Assembly: GCA_009599575.1 (NCBI GenBank)
Contig: VWND01000024.1
Location: 356,290 to 420,289, forward strand
DNA length: 64,000 nucleotides
From: Blumeriella jaapii
Taxonomy: Eukaryota > Ascomycota > Leotiomycetes > Helotiales > Drepanopezizaceae
Direction of reading: 5' to 3'
The notes beneath the pieces are model-generated. The model did no database searches and was not told where the DNA came from. It saw nothing but the letters and a program-made list of their open reading frames with translations. The position numbers and the translations under genes are program-made. How positions within the stretch are numbered: position 1 is the stretch's first letter; each line of letters opens with the position of its first letter. Positions 46,083 to 58,239 of this stretch are shown in pieces.

Positions 46083-47386
46083 TTTTTTATGCGAAGCCGC
46101 ATACCCCTTCCTGGCTCCTCTGATGCACCCTTATTTAATAGCGCCAATATTACCGATTTTATCGAAAAATATAAAAAAACTTGTAAGAATTTCGAAATCT
46201 TTGAAATTAAAATGTTCGATAAACTTTTTCGCTATTATAACCCAACCACTAAAAATATTATTAAATCGATAAATAAATAAAAAGCTATTAAAGCTCGAAA
46301 CTGGCGTAAGTTAATTAAAACCTTAAAATCGGAATTTCGAAACCACGATCGTTAGCAAATTCGCGATATTATCGCTTTTTTTAAACAATTTATTATAATA
46401 TCTCGCCAAACTAAAAAACTCAAAGCTTATTATCGTATTTATACGAAAGTTTTTAACGTTTTCGTTAACAAAAAAATCTTAAGCGAAATTAAATAAAAAA
46501 AATTATTTTTATTTAGCTTTTTAACCAGCATTCGCAACAAAACCATTAAGCATTTTAAAATTAATAAACAAAACCCTGAAACTTTCGATTAATATTTTAA
46601 TTTATAAAATTCGTTTTTAAACAAAACCAAAGCGAACGTACTATTAAAGCCATAAACCAAAAACAATCTTTTTCTTTTATTTATAAAAAAAACGTAAAAG
46701 CTTTAATGCAAAAATATGCCCAGCTATTAAAAGTTATCGAAATCGTTAAAAAATAATTAATTATTATATTATTTAATCGTTTTACAAAATTTACTGGCTT
46801 AAAAAAGCTTAATAAAAATATCGAAACTCTCGTATTAAAATTTACCGATATTAAAATTCAAAAATTTTAAAGCAAAATCGAAAGTTTTATATAATAGCAG
46901 AAAAAACTTTTTTACGTTAATTCGAATAATAAAAACGATTAAAATAACTTTTATAACAACTATTTTTTTTTTAAAATGCGCGAAGCGATTAGCTTCGCTA
47001 AGCCATCGTAAAAATAATAACTGTCTAATAGCAATCTTTTCGTACTAACGATCAGAATTAGCGAAATATTAATTATAATAACGATTATCAAAAGAAAAAA
47101 GAAAATTAACGCGAAAATCAAAATCGCGGTTATTAAAATAATAAAAGTAATTATTAAAACAAATTTCGTAGTTTTAAATATAAATTTTGTAATAACAAAA
47201 AAATTTACTGCGAAAAACCTTATATTCGCTCAAAATGCAAAGCATTTAATTTTTATATAAATAATAATATTTGTTATATTAACAAATACGAAGCGATCTG
47301 CCTCGAACCGACGGAAGCAGAAATAAGCTTTTTTAACAAAGCTGAAAATTAAAACTGATTAAATATTATTCGTTTAAAAGTAAAAA
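46083..47386 (+). pseudogene. F gag remnant
   Basis: Opens with RSRIPLPGSSDAPLFNS and ITDFIEKYKKTCKNFEIFE (open frame 46089-46280), a well-known gag entry of a widespread Pezizomycotina Gypsy family (PGSSDAPxF...EFIEKY). Continues IKARNWRKLIKTLKSEFRNH, then ILSEIK and FNFYINNNICYINKYEAI near 47240-47290 after a damaged CCHC region (about 47165-47240). Interrupted at its start by B1 and at 47386 by A4. Elsewhere only stop-separated short frames. Confidence 0.8.
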
Positions 47387-47800
47387 TGTCAGGAACCAAC
47401 ATCACGTATATAAGTCAGGTGATCCGCCAAAACCCTCTGCCTCCTACCAACCCTCGAATAACACTTTCTGCGGATAGGCCGTAGGGGCCGGATAATACTA
47501 TAAAAGCTGGAAATAACATTTAAATAAAACATTTTATAAGAATAATTACTAAAGAACCAGTTATTAAGATTATATTAAAAAAGATAAGAAAAGGTCGGGA
47601 TAAGGGCTGGAAAAGCATATTAAATAAAATTCGCTTAATTTTCTGAAAAATACTTTTCTCGAGGGCTCCACCCTTTTTTTTGTACTTATATACGCCTTTT
47701 ATTAAAAATATAAAAAGTAGAAATCAGTCTGATTATTAACCCAATCTTATTTAAGCTTTATTATTTAAATTAATATTTCCCTGCTTTTTTAATTTTTATA
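47387..47800 (+). repeat. A4 5' LTR
   Basis: 414 bp, TGTCAGGAACCAACATCACG... to ...AATTTTTATA. TATA-like CTATAAAAGC near 47498-47507. Confidence 0.92.
47499..47506 (+). promoter_or_regulatory. TATA box candidate in the A4 5' LTR
   Basis: TATAAAAG, conserved at the same offset in all A LTRs seen here, about 110 bp into the LTR. Inferred core promoter of family A. Confidence 0.5.
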
Positions 47801-47899
47801 TTCTGATTTTTTTATTCACCGGAACGGCAGTTCGATATTATTAAAACAATCTTTTATTATATTATTATATTTATATCGTTATTATCGATATTATAGCTT

Positions 47900-49400
47900 T
47901 TCGCATTCGTAGAAAACAGGCATTTTCAGCTACTTAAAAAAACCCAGCATTTTCGGCTGTTTAGAAAAACCCCGTACTATCGTTTCCTTTAACGTCACCA
48001 GCTTTACCAAAGATCGAAAATATTCTACTATCAGGGCGCGACGACTCCCTAATTCCTTTTATCGAAGAAATTATTAAAAAAGGCCACGCTCAAAGCGATT
48101 CGAAAAAACTTTTTATCGAAACTCTGATTTATTTGGCTAATAAACGAATCCGCGCCGAATAAAAAAAAAACGATAAACGTAGGAAAATAAAAAAAATACG
48201 AATTAAAATAAAACAGAAAAAAATTGAAAAAAGAATTTACGAAATAGTCAAAAGATTCGAAAAAACCTTAAAACGCCGAAACGAATTCCGAAAAAAGATT
48301 AAACAATTTCAATAAGAATTTAACGCTTTCGAAAATATCGAAAAAAAAGTTTTTATATTTTCTAACATCGTCCCAATTGAAAAAAAACAGAAAATAATTT
48401 AAGCCGGCGATTATTATAAAATATCTTCGAAGCATTACGATAATAATACTTATTGGAAACGATTTAGCATTTTTTTTAAATATATTATACTTTTTGTAAA
48501 AAACACAGCGAATTCGAACCGAAAAGCATTAAAAATAAACTTTCTAATATATCGAAAAAAAAATATTAAAAAAGCTTAATTTTTTATTCGGCGTGCAAAG
48601 CGAAATTTCCGCCAGGATAAAAAAATAATATTTTATATTAATCAAAAGAAAATTAACGCTTATGTTTTAGCTTTCGACGATAAAATAAAAAGAAAATAAA
48701 CCGGATACGAACGACGTTTTACGAATATTCGAATTATATAAAACGATTTTAAAAAATAAACATTAAACTTTCTAATAAATACGGAAAATCGAAAAATTGC
48801 GGCTTCGAATTTATACGATAAAGCAAAGCAAAAAAAACATAAATTAATTAACGATTTCGTTGCTTATTTAAATAATTTCGAATAGCAGCTGCAAATAACA
48901 AACGATACGACTAAAAAAAAAATGCTTTTCGCAAAACTCCGATTTATTTTTCGAAAAGAAATTATTAAACGAAGTAATACTGCAGCTATAAGCTCGCACG
49001 AAAAATTAGTATTAATCGCTTATTGTATCGAAAGTATTAATAAAGTTATTAGCGACGAAACGAAAGATAATAAACGACGAAACGAGCGTAAAAAAAAAAA
49101 AAAGAAAAAACTTATATTTACGATTAAAGTTTAAAAGCTAGAATAAATACATACCGTTTTCGATTCGAATATACGTTACAAAAAAAAAAACGAAAGCGAA
49201 AAAACGATAATTTTAATAAAATCTTTTGAAATCCTAGAACTTTTAACGACTTTTTTTATTTTTCGAAATGCAGTCGCTGTTAAAAAAAAGGGCACCGCAT
49301 GGCCAATTGTTTAAAAGTCGAATATTATAAATGCAATAGAAAAGAATATATAGCCTTAAATTGCTCCGAAGCTAATAAATCTAAGGATTCGGGAAAAGCT
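47900..49400 (+). pseudogene. A4 gag remnant
   Basis: Stop-broken gag. The open piece 48922-49134 (70 codons) reads FAKLRFIFRKEIIKRSN and ends in the Lys-rich NERKKKKKKK. The nucleocapsid knuckle near 49315-49370 reads YKCNRKEYIALNC, i.e. C-x2-C-x4-H-x4-C with the first Cys and the His changed to Tyr. It is followed by a Ser/Glu-poor linker into protease. Gag would form the particle and bind RNA; this copy cannot. Confidence 0.78.
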
Positions 49401-51340
49401 TCCGCTCGATTTTAATTTCGTCGCTGCTAATAAAATCGAGCGAAAAAAAAAAGCAGAAAATAATAATTTTAATCGAAATTAAAAAAGCTAAAAGCGAAAC
49501 TCGTACGAAACGAGCTTTTATCGACTGCGGCGCGGAAAAAAACTGCGTAATTCAAAAATTATTAATTAAATATAAATAAAAACTAATTTAAAAACGTATT
49601 AATTTATTTACGATTAAAGAAAAAAAAGTAATTATTTACGATACGCATACGCAATTTATTTGCGCTACTAATAGTTATAAAACAATTAAAAAAATATAAA
49701 GCGATTTCGTGGCTTGCGATATAAATATTTCAAAGGTTTTATTTATCCTAGAATTCTTTTAATTGCGAAATATCGACTCCGTTATAAGCTTTCGAGTTAA
49801 ATCGTGGCGATATTTAATCGAACGCTTATAATTTAATTTCGTTATAATTAAACGTTTCAAAAAAAAATTTAAAAAAAAACAAGCGTTTTATATCGTTTTA
49901 AAAAAAGCTACTAAAAAACAGCATTAATTATTTTTTAAATACGACGATTACGCCGACGTGTTCGACGATACCGCCGCGGTTATCCTAGCTTTTCATTATT
50001 TTATAAAACATCGAATAAACCTCGCGGAAAAAAAAGACTCTTTTTGGGAACCAGTCTATTTTTTGTCGGAATCTAAATTTACCGAATTGCGCGAATATTT
50101 CGATTCGAGTTTAAAAAAAAATTAAATAAAAAGATTTATTAGCTCTGCCGGCGTACCGGTAATATTTATACCGAAAAAAAACGGGAGTTTACGATTATGC
50201 GTCGATTATAAAAGTCTAAACGTAATTACGATTAAAAATCGAACTTTTCTACTTTTTATAAGCGAAACTTTGGATTGTTTGAAAAAAGCTAAAATATTTA
50301 CTAAACTAAACCTTATTTGGGCGTACTATCGCTTTCGAATAAAAAAGAAAAATAAATAAAAAACTGCGTTTCGCATTCGTTACGAATATTTCGAATATTA
50401 CGTATTACTTTTCGGCCTTTCGAACGCATTAGCAATTTTCCAAGCGTATATTAATTAAGCTTTAGTCGGTTTAATAAATATTACGTATATAATTTACTTC
50501 GACGATATTTTAATATTTTTCGAAAACCCCGACGATTATATAAACGCGGTAAAAAAAGTTTTCGAAAAATTTCGTATTAATAAATTTTACGAAAATCTGA
50601 AAAAATATGCTTTCGATACGAATACGATTAAGTTTTTAGGTTTCGTCGTTACTTTTACGAGAATTAAAATAGACCCAGGAAAAATAAATAATATTCGGAA
50701 ATGGCCTTTTTTTATTACGTAGCGAAATATTCAAATGTTTTTGGATTTTATCAACTTTTACAAACGTTTTATTAAAAACTACGCTAAGCTTTGCCGATTT
50801 ATTACAGATTTTCTGAAAAAAATATAATAAAAAAAAATGTCGGGCCCTTTTCGTTTTTTATTCGAAGCGAAGCTCGCCTTTTTACTTTTAAAAAAAAAGT
50901 TTTGCTAAGCATCGATTTTACGTTATTTCGATTTTCGATTAAAAATTTAAATCGAAACAAACGCTTCGAAATTCGTATAAGCGGAATATTATTTTAATTA
51001 TTCGAAGAAAATACGAAAGTACGTTGGCATTTTATCGTATATTATTCGAAAAAGCTTTTTCTTATAAAACAAAAATACGAGATTTACGACGCTAAGCTAA
51101 TAGTTATAATTCACGCTTTCAGATAATAAAATTAATATTTACGTGGCGCTTCCGACGTTATTATTATACGTACAAATTATTACAATTTGAAATACTTTTT
51201 TACAAAAAAACGTTTAAACGGACGCTAAGCGAAATAGGCCGACGAGCTAGTTAAATACGATTTTGCAATCGAATATAAAACAAAAGTTTTTAATCCGGCG
51301 GATGGTTTTTTTCGCCGGCCAGATTTAAAAAAAGATTTAG
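49400..51340 (+). pseudogene. A4 pol remnant: protease, RT, RNase H
   Basis: Protease motif AFIDCGAEKNCVI near 49512-49550. Pre-RT marker YADVFDDTAAVIL near 49951-49989. RT: AGVPVIFIPKKNGSLRLCVD (about 50147-50206), YVLLFGLSNALAIFQAYIN (50399-50455), YFDDILIF near 50495-50518 with both catalytic Asp kept, and FLGFVVTFTRIKIDPGK. RNase H runs to about 51330; the open frame at 50791-50997 belongs to it. This matches the RT of fungal chromodomain gypsy elements throughout. A minus frame at 51390-51575 is a shadow. Confidence 0.88.
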
Positions 51341-51589
51341 AAAAAAATAACGAACAGCTGTTTACGCTGCATCGTAAACTAAAACTAGCTTATTTAAGAA
51401 ATTTTAAAATATTTTCCGCTATAAAAATACGCTTAAAATCGAAGCATAAATTATTTCGCGCCGATAAGTATTCGAAGCTTTTATTAACGGAATTAAAAAG
51501 TAAAAAGTAAGCGGAAAAAAGCCAAATAAAAAGCTTTTTCGCCGGACTGTTTTTTGCTGATATTACTAATTGCAAATAATATATATTAC

Positions 51590-53180
51590 GAAGCGTAGCC
51601 GCTGTGTTGCTATAATTCGAAACGGCTAATAACGAACTAGCAAAACCGATTTACAAAATTATTTTTAAATTGCAAAAATCTGATTTTTTTATATTACAAA
51701 AAACGTACGAATCGGCTTCGCAAAATAATCGAGCCGGATTCGAAAAATATTAGCGTATAAATTAAAATAAATTATTACGTTACAAAAAACGTGCGTATAT
51801 TTCGAATAAAAGCGTTATTAAAAGCGAAATATTAAAAATTAATTACGACGATCCGACCGCCGGCTATTAAAATTTTCGGCGAACGTTAAAACTGGTCGAA
51901 AAAAAGTATTTTTGGCCTGGTTTACGAAGCGACGTAAAGCGTTACGTTAATACGTATAAAAAGTATTAGAAAAGCAAGCTTAGAAAGCACCGACCTTATA
52001 GCGAATTAGCCTTTTTTTCGACTTTTACGAGATTTTAAAAAAAAATAATTATAAATTTTATTACGAATCTATTTTTTAGCAAAAAACGAAATCGTATTTA
52101 CGATTCGATATTCGTTATAATAAACCGATATACGAAGCTGTCGAAATATATACCGATATAAAAAACGATTTCAGCCTTAGATTTAGCTAAAATATTTATA
52201 TAATACGTTTACAAAAATTTTGGCTGCTTTAAAAAAATTATTATAAACAAAAGGTCAGTTTTCACTAGTAAATTCTGGTTTTTAGTAATGTTTTATTTAT
52301 AAATACGACGTCGATTAAGCATCGCTTTTCATTTTTAAACCGATAGCCAAACGGAACGTTAAAATTAAGTTTTAAAATTTTATTTTCGTACGTATTACGA
52401 TTATCGATAAAACGATTAAGCTACGAAGCTTGTTTTAGCCGAGTTTACGTATAATAACTCGATATACGCTTTTACGGATTTTATTTTTTTTCGTATATTA
52501 TACGGCTTTTACCCAGAATTTAGCAGCAACGTCGAAAGCGACGTCGTAGAAAAAAAAATATCGTCAGCGGAAAAGCGAATTAAAATATTGCAAAAAAAAA
52601 AAGAAGTATTTAATAAAAAACTAAAAAAAGCCAACGCGAATTACAAAAGATTTTACAACGTTAAATACAAAAAAACTAGATTTTAAATAAGCGATAAAGT
52701 ATTATTATCGATTAAAAACCTTCGATAACTGCGACTTTTTCGAAAGTTTTTAAATAAATATCTAAGGCCTTTTAAAATCAAGCGAGTTATATACAAGCAC
52801 GGCCAAACTTATTAATTCGAGCTTTTTTTTTAATATCGTATTTACGATATTTTCCACGTTTTTTTATTAAAACCTTGGCAGGGTCGAAACGATACCGAGC
52901 CGAAAAATAATATAATAAAACTTTAAAAATCCGAAAAATACGAGATTAAATTAATACAAATTTATAAAAATATAAAAAAAGGCCGATATTATTTGATGCG
53001 ATAAAAAGGTTATTTATTAAGCGAAAACTCGTGGAAATCAGAAAATCATTTTACGAACGCAAAAAAAATTATAAAAAAATATTTAAAAAATACGATAAAT
53101 AATAGCAACGAAGCAGTAATAAATACGCGCCGTAAAAGCAAAGAAAAAAAAACAAAAACACTTAGAAAACTTTAGAACCG
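51590..53180 (+). pseudogene. A4 pol remnant: integrase and chromodomain
   Basis: Integrase: the zinc-binding region near 51840-51990 (LVEKKYFWPGLRSDVKRYVN); the core with YDSIFVIINRYTKLSKYIPI (about 52100-52160), SVFTSKFWF (second Asp region) and TDSQTERQN near 52338-52365 with the following Glu region; then AEFTYNNSIYAFTDF and FRILYGFYPEF near 52430-52510. The C-terminal part reads YRIYDIFHVFLLKPWQGRND. The chromodomain has GRYYLMR-KGYLLSENSWKSE near 52982-53041. The basic tail NTRRKSKEKKT ends the frame. Confidence 0.87.
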
Positions 53181-53277
53181 CCGTTAAGCTAATTTATTTT
53201 TATCGTTATTTTTTTTTTTATCGTTATCGCTATTTTTTTTAAATTTAAAAGCAGCGGCAAATTAAAAAAAATTAGTA

Positions 53278-54096
53278 TCAAACGAATTCGCAAAATATTC
53301 GATTTATTTTAGTTAAAGCTTTTACAATAGCCGTAATCGAATTCTGAATTCTAACTACGATATTTTCGTAAAAATCCAGAATTTGATTTAACTGGTTAGA
53401 ATAAATCCGAGCGACGTTTTCGAAACGTCGAAAAATACGTTTTATATTGGCGTCGTTAAATAAAAGGGCCGGCGCAGTCAAAGCTTCCAAAACAGCAGTA
53501 GCCGTCAAACCGGCAGAAACGGGCGCAGCAGCAGCAGTAGCAGCAGCCCGAGCCGCGGCGCGATTCGCACGATTTTCGATTATTATAAAAGCCGAAGCGT
53601 TATCTTTTTTTAAACGATTTATATAAGCGTCGTAAATAATAAAGTCGATAAAGGTTTTAGCAAAAGCTTTGGCTTCGGCAGCAAAAAAAAAAAAAGCGAT
53701 AGCGGCGGTAATAACATCGAAACGATTTATAAAATCGTTAAAATCCGCGAAAAGTATTTGCGCTTCGATAGCGCGTGCGGCAAAAACTTGTAATTAATTA
53801 AAAGCGAATTCGAATAAAAATCTAGAAAATTTATAAAAAAGCATTAAATATGCGAAGCTTTACAGCGGTTGCATTTTACGTTAAAAAGCTCGAAAACGCA
53901 AAAAAGCAAAAAGTCCGTTATAATACTTTCGCGTAAAATTAGGCGGGCGCACCGAAAGCAGATAAAAATCAAAAGCATTTTAAAAATTCGCGGCGAACGC
54001 GGCGAAAAGCAATTGATTAAAATAAAAAAAAGCTGATAAAAAAATAAAAAAAAAAAAAAAAAAAAAAAAGCTAAGCAGAAAAATAACGGCCATTTT
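53278..54096 (-). pseudogene. A4 antisense Cys-rich frame downstream of pol
   Basis: Minus-strand frame, convergent with pol and ending about 100 bp from the pol tail. From its start: a Phe-rich stretch (over a T-rich tract on the minus strand), FSPRSPRIFKMLLIF, CFRCARLILRES, CVFELFNVKCNRCKASH (C-x8-C-x2-C), an Ala-rich helical region, and the open C-terminal piece 53278-53508 (76 codons: TATAVLEALTAPALLFNDAN... FENVARIYSNQL...). The cysteines are conserved between A2 and A4. About 270 residues if read through. Not assigned to a family; one or more frame changes prevent a single ORF. Confidence 0.52.
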
Positions 54097-54327
54097 AAAA
54101 AAAAAAGCTTTTTTAACGAAAATGCGAAACGCTACCGAAAACAAAAAAAACAAAACAGCAAAACAGCTATAATTTACGACCGAAAGCGAAAAAAACAATT
54201 ATAATTTACGACCAAAAGCGGAAAAGACCGCACGTTATTTCGAAAGCGTAACGCACGCTATATACGAAAGCATACGCACAAAAAAATCAATCGCCTTTAG
54301 GAATTAAAAGCTTAAAAAAAAAGGTAA

Positions 54328-54741
54328 TATCAGAAATTAATATTACGTATATAAATCAAATGATTCGCCAAAACCCTTTGCTTTTTACTAACTTTCGAAT
54401 AGTATTTTCTGCGGATAGGCCGTAGGGGCCGGATAGTATTATAAAAGCTGAAAATAATATTTAAATAAAACATTTTATAAAAATAATTGCTAAAAAACCA
54501 GTTATTAAAATTATATTAAAAAAAATAAAAAAAGGTCGGGATAAAAGCTGAAAAAGTATATTAAATAAAATTCGCCTGGTTTTCTGGGAAATACTTTTTT
54601 CGAAGGCTCCACCCCTCATTTTGTACTTATATACGCCTTCTACTAGAAATGTAAAAGATAGAAATCAGTTTGACTATCAACCCAATTTTATCTGAGCTTT
54701 ATTATCTGAACTAGTGTTTCCCTGCCTTTTCAATCCTTACA
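54328..54741 (+). repeat. A4 3' LTR
   Basis: 414 bp, start TATCAGAAATTAATATTACG, end CAATCCTTACA. Confidence 0.92.
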
Positions 54742-57700
54742 AAAAAATACGAAATAAAACGACTGTTTGGAAAACAAAAAAAATGCAAAAACGATTTTTA
54801 TTAATAAATAAAAAAACATTCCAAAAAGCGTATTAATCAAAAAGAAAACTTTTATCTTAAATATAAATAAAATTTAAATATATAAATAAAAAACAAATAT
54901 ATATATTGCTAATACAAATATCGCATTTGCAAATATTATAGCTGCATAATTAAGCCAGCGAATTATAAAAAAGCAAAATGCTTTTATTTTATTCGCTAAA
55001 TTAGCTGATATAAAAAAAAACGTTAAAATCGAAAAAAAAAAAATTTTTGAAATTCGAAAAGAAACCGATAAAACTATTAAAAAAACGCTTATAATAAAAA
55101 AAATTAATAATAATATAAAAAATATCGATACCGATATTCCGATTTAAATTATTTAAAAAGTACCAGCTTTTAAACGCTTATTATTAATACGAAGCGAAAA
55201 ATAAATCGATAAATATATCAGTTCTAAAGCCGTCGACGAAGCTATTAAAAAAATTATAAAACAAAAGATTAAATTGAAATTCAACGATTTATTTAATACA
55301 AAAGAAAAATTCGATAAAATTATTAATAAATAAATCTTTATATTAAAAAAAAACGAAAAAGTTGAAATTATTCGAAAAAAAAACGATTTTGAATTGGAAA
55401 AAAACCAGAAAAAAATTTATAATACCGCAGTTAATTTAGCCGATAAAAAAGAATTTTCGGAAAAAGTCAGCTTTTTGGCCCTCGCTATAAAAACCCAAAA
55501 ATCAAAACGACGAAACTGCTTTTACACGGCTATAAAAACGTTAAAAATAAAAATTATATTTAAAAAAAGTACGACCGCTTTCGTTTTATTCGATAATAAA
55601 GCCGAAATCAATTGTATAAATTAAAAAACAGCGGAAGCTAATAATATCCCGATTATTATCGATAAACGAATAATTTATATTATTATTAATAAAAATACGA
55701 TTGAATTTAATAAAATTATACGGAATATTAAAATCGACGTTAAAAATATTATTATTTATAAAAACTTTTTAATAAAAAAAAAATGCTTTTATTTTATTAT
55801 TTTTAAAATACTTTGGATTTTGGAAAGTTTCGTTAATTTTAAATATACCGAAAACGGCCAAATAAAAACTTTTTTTTAAAATTAAAACCGATTTTTTTAA
55901 AATTAAATTATTATCGCCGGCGACAAAATTTTTTTAATCGACGTTTTATCGAAAAACGAATAACCGGCTTTGGTTTTAAAACAAACGCTAAGCTATAACA
56001 AAACCTGGAAAATACTCGGCTAAAAATATTTACGTTATTAATCGAAATAGCACCGCGAATAAAATTGGTTAATATTAATATTTTTGGCTATTAATTCGGA
56101 AATAAAAGTTCCGAAGATTTCGTTTTCGTATTAAACAAATCCGATTTATATATTTTATTTTTTTATATTAATATCAGCACTTTTTATAAGCGCAAAGCTG
56201 ATAAAATACAATTCGTAAATTTTAGCGAATCCGATAGAAATATTTCCGAAAAAATAAACGATTAGTTCGAAAAAAACGAAGCAATAAAACTATTTCAATC
56301 AGTTATTAGCGAACTCGAAGAATTTATCACCGGCCGATTTTCCAGTTTATTATTTAACAGCCGATTTATAAAAAAACGATTTGATAATTTAGTAATCGGA
56401 ATTTAATTTTTGTTAAAAAAAAAAAAAAATTTATACGAAGTTTTACGCAACCGAAAAAAGGCTATAACTTTCGATTTTACCGAAATAAATTAATTTAGTT
56501 TTAACGTTACGTTTTATATCGATATCAAAATCGTATTTTACGAAACCTGGCAAAAAAAAAAACTTTTTCAGTTTTTAAAGCTTTTCAAAATAAAATAATC
56601 GAAATGCTAAAAAAACGAATTAAGCAAAAAATCCTCGAATTCTGCCACGGTTTATACAAAAACAAATAGTTTATCGTTGCGAAAAAAAAAAAAAGCATTT
56701 ACAAATTTATTATCGCAATCGTCGAAATAAACAAAATAACGATACGAAACGCTAACGTGCTATTTAACGTCGATTAATTTTCGAACGAATTCGCAAAACT
56801 AACGATCGTTTTTTTTTTCGATCTGTTTTCCGGCTACGATTATTTAATATTTAATTTACGATTTCGAAATATAACGGCAATTTAAATTTTAATCGATTTA
56901 TTGCGTATAACCAAAATACTTATAAAAGTTATTAATTTAATCGTTTAATTCGTAAAAATCGTATATAAAATTTTTATAATTTGTATTTTTGATATTATTT
57001 TTTTTTACGTTAACGACGTCGAAATAAAAAGCTTTAAATTATATTATAATAATAAAAAAATCCTTTTTAACATTCGATGTTATATAATAAAACATATTTA
57101 AAACATCGATAAAATTATAATTTGTTTCGAAAAAGCCAAAGCTAATATTAGTTTTCGATTAAAATTCTGTATATCCGAAATAAATATCGTTAGTTATATA
57201 ATTAATAGCGCTAGCCGCTATTTTTAACGAAAGAAAATTAAAAAAATTTGCGAATAAAAAAAGTGTAAAAATATTACCGAAGCCAAAGCTTTTATTAGCG
57301 TTATGATTTACTATCGTAATTAAATCAAAAACTTTTTTTAGAAAACTGTATTTATTTACGCTATAATAAAAAAAAAATCGATTTCGTTTAAAAAAAAAAT
57401 AAAGCAAAGCTATAAAAATCCTTAAAAACGACTTTTTATCGGCCTTATCGCTTATGCGAATCGATTATAGCTCAAACGCAAAAAAAATCATTTTAATTAT
57501 CGACGCTAATATTTTCGATTAGGAAGCTATATTATAATAAATCGATAAAAACAAAAAACGGCATTTTTTACGATTCGAAAACGGCTTATAATTTTTCGCA
57601 AAAACACGCTACGATATTATTAAACGAAAATATCGAAGCGTTTTTAAAATAATAAAAAAAATAAAAAACGAATTATACGGCGTATATTTTATTTTGAAAA

Positions 57701-57956
57701 CAAACGCAAAAGTTTTTATCGATTAATTAAATAAAAAAACTAATAATCTGCCGAAAATATTCGTTATTAATTAAATAGCTTAAATGCGATTTATAAATTT
57801 CGAAATCAAATATATTAAAAAAACAATTAATACAGCGGCAAACGGCCTTTCTAAACGAAAACGTTTTTATCCGTTTAATTTCGTTAAATAAAGCGAACAA
57901 AATATCGACGAATAAATTGCTAACGAAATCGGCTGCTTCGCTATTTGCGTCCTAGG
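54742..57956 (+). pseudogene. F pol remnant: protease, RT, RNase H
   Basis: Continuation of F after A4. The open frame 55394-55624 (76 codons) ends in TTAFVLFDNKAEINCIN, the protease active-site region of this family (D-x-G-A-E-I-N). RT: ILEFCHGLYKNK-FIVAKKKK (about 56630-56690), AIVEINKITIRNANVLFNVD, FSNEFAKL...FDLFSGYDY (about 56779-56849), and FYVNDVEIKSFKLYYNN near 57003-57050 (F-V-D-D-V box with Asp changed to Asn). The connection and RNase H follow (AFISVMIYYRN-IKNF near 57290-57330; YAIIKKKS). It ends NEIGCFAICVLG at 57956, where B2 is inserted; integrase would lie outside the window. Confidence 0.85.
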
Positions 57957-58226
57957 TGTGACGATCTAATCAGTCGAAGGGCTGGGAGATCAGTCAACTG
58001 GTCGCCGTGTTTATATGGTATAAAGAAACGAGCCTTTGGTTCTGTAATAAAAATATTCATTTAAAATTAACAACTGCAGAAGGCAGAAGTTGCTAAGAGG
58101 AGAAAGTTTTATATATATAAATAGTTTTTACAGTTGATAAGGAGATTCACCAAGAAATCAGGGAGCTTGCAGCTATACGTAGTTGCTGGGGTGATACGAG
58201 AGGTGGCAACAGAGTGAATCGTTATA
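57957..58226 (-). repeat. B2 3' LTR
   Basis: About 270 bp, plus sense TGTGACGATCTAATC... to ...GAATCGTTATA. It keeps several unmutated stretches lost in the B1 LTRs. The hairpin near 58171-58190 has one changed base (GCAGCTA). Confidence 0.9.
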
Positions 58227-58239
58227 CTATCTTTCCGTC

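Larger units (their letters stand above)
47387..54741 (+). mobile_element. Gypsy LTR retrotransposon A4, full length, nested in F
   Basis: 7355 bp with 414-bp LTRs at 47387-47800 and 54328-54741. Flanked by AAAAA on both sides (47382-47386, 54742-54746), compatible with a 5-bp target duplication though low-complexity. It is the best uninterrupted reference copy of family A: gag, protease, RT, RNase H, integrase, chromodomain and the downstream antisense frame. Confidence 0.94.

Noticed and set aside
47801..47830. tRNA primer-binding site after the A 5' LTR
   Set aside because: Sequence after the LTR (TTCTGATTTTTTTATTCACC) shows no convincing complement to a tRNA 3' end; RIP changes make a call unsafe.
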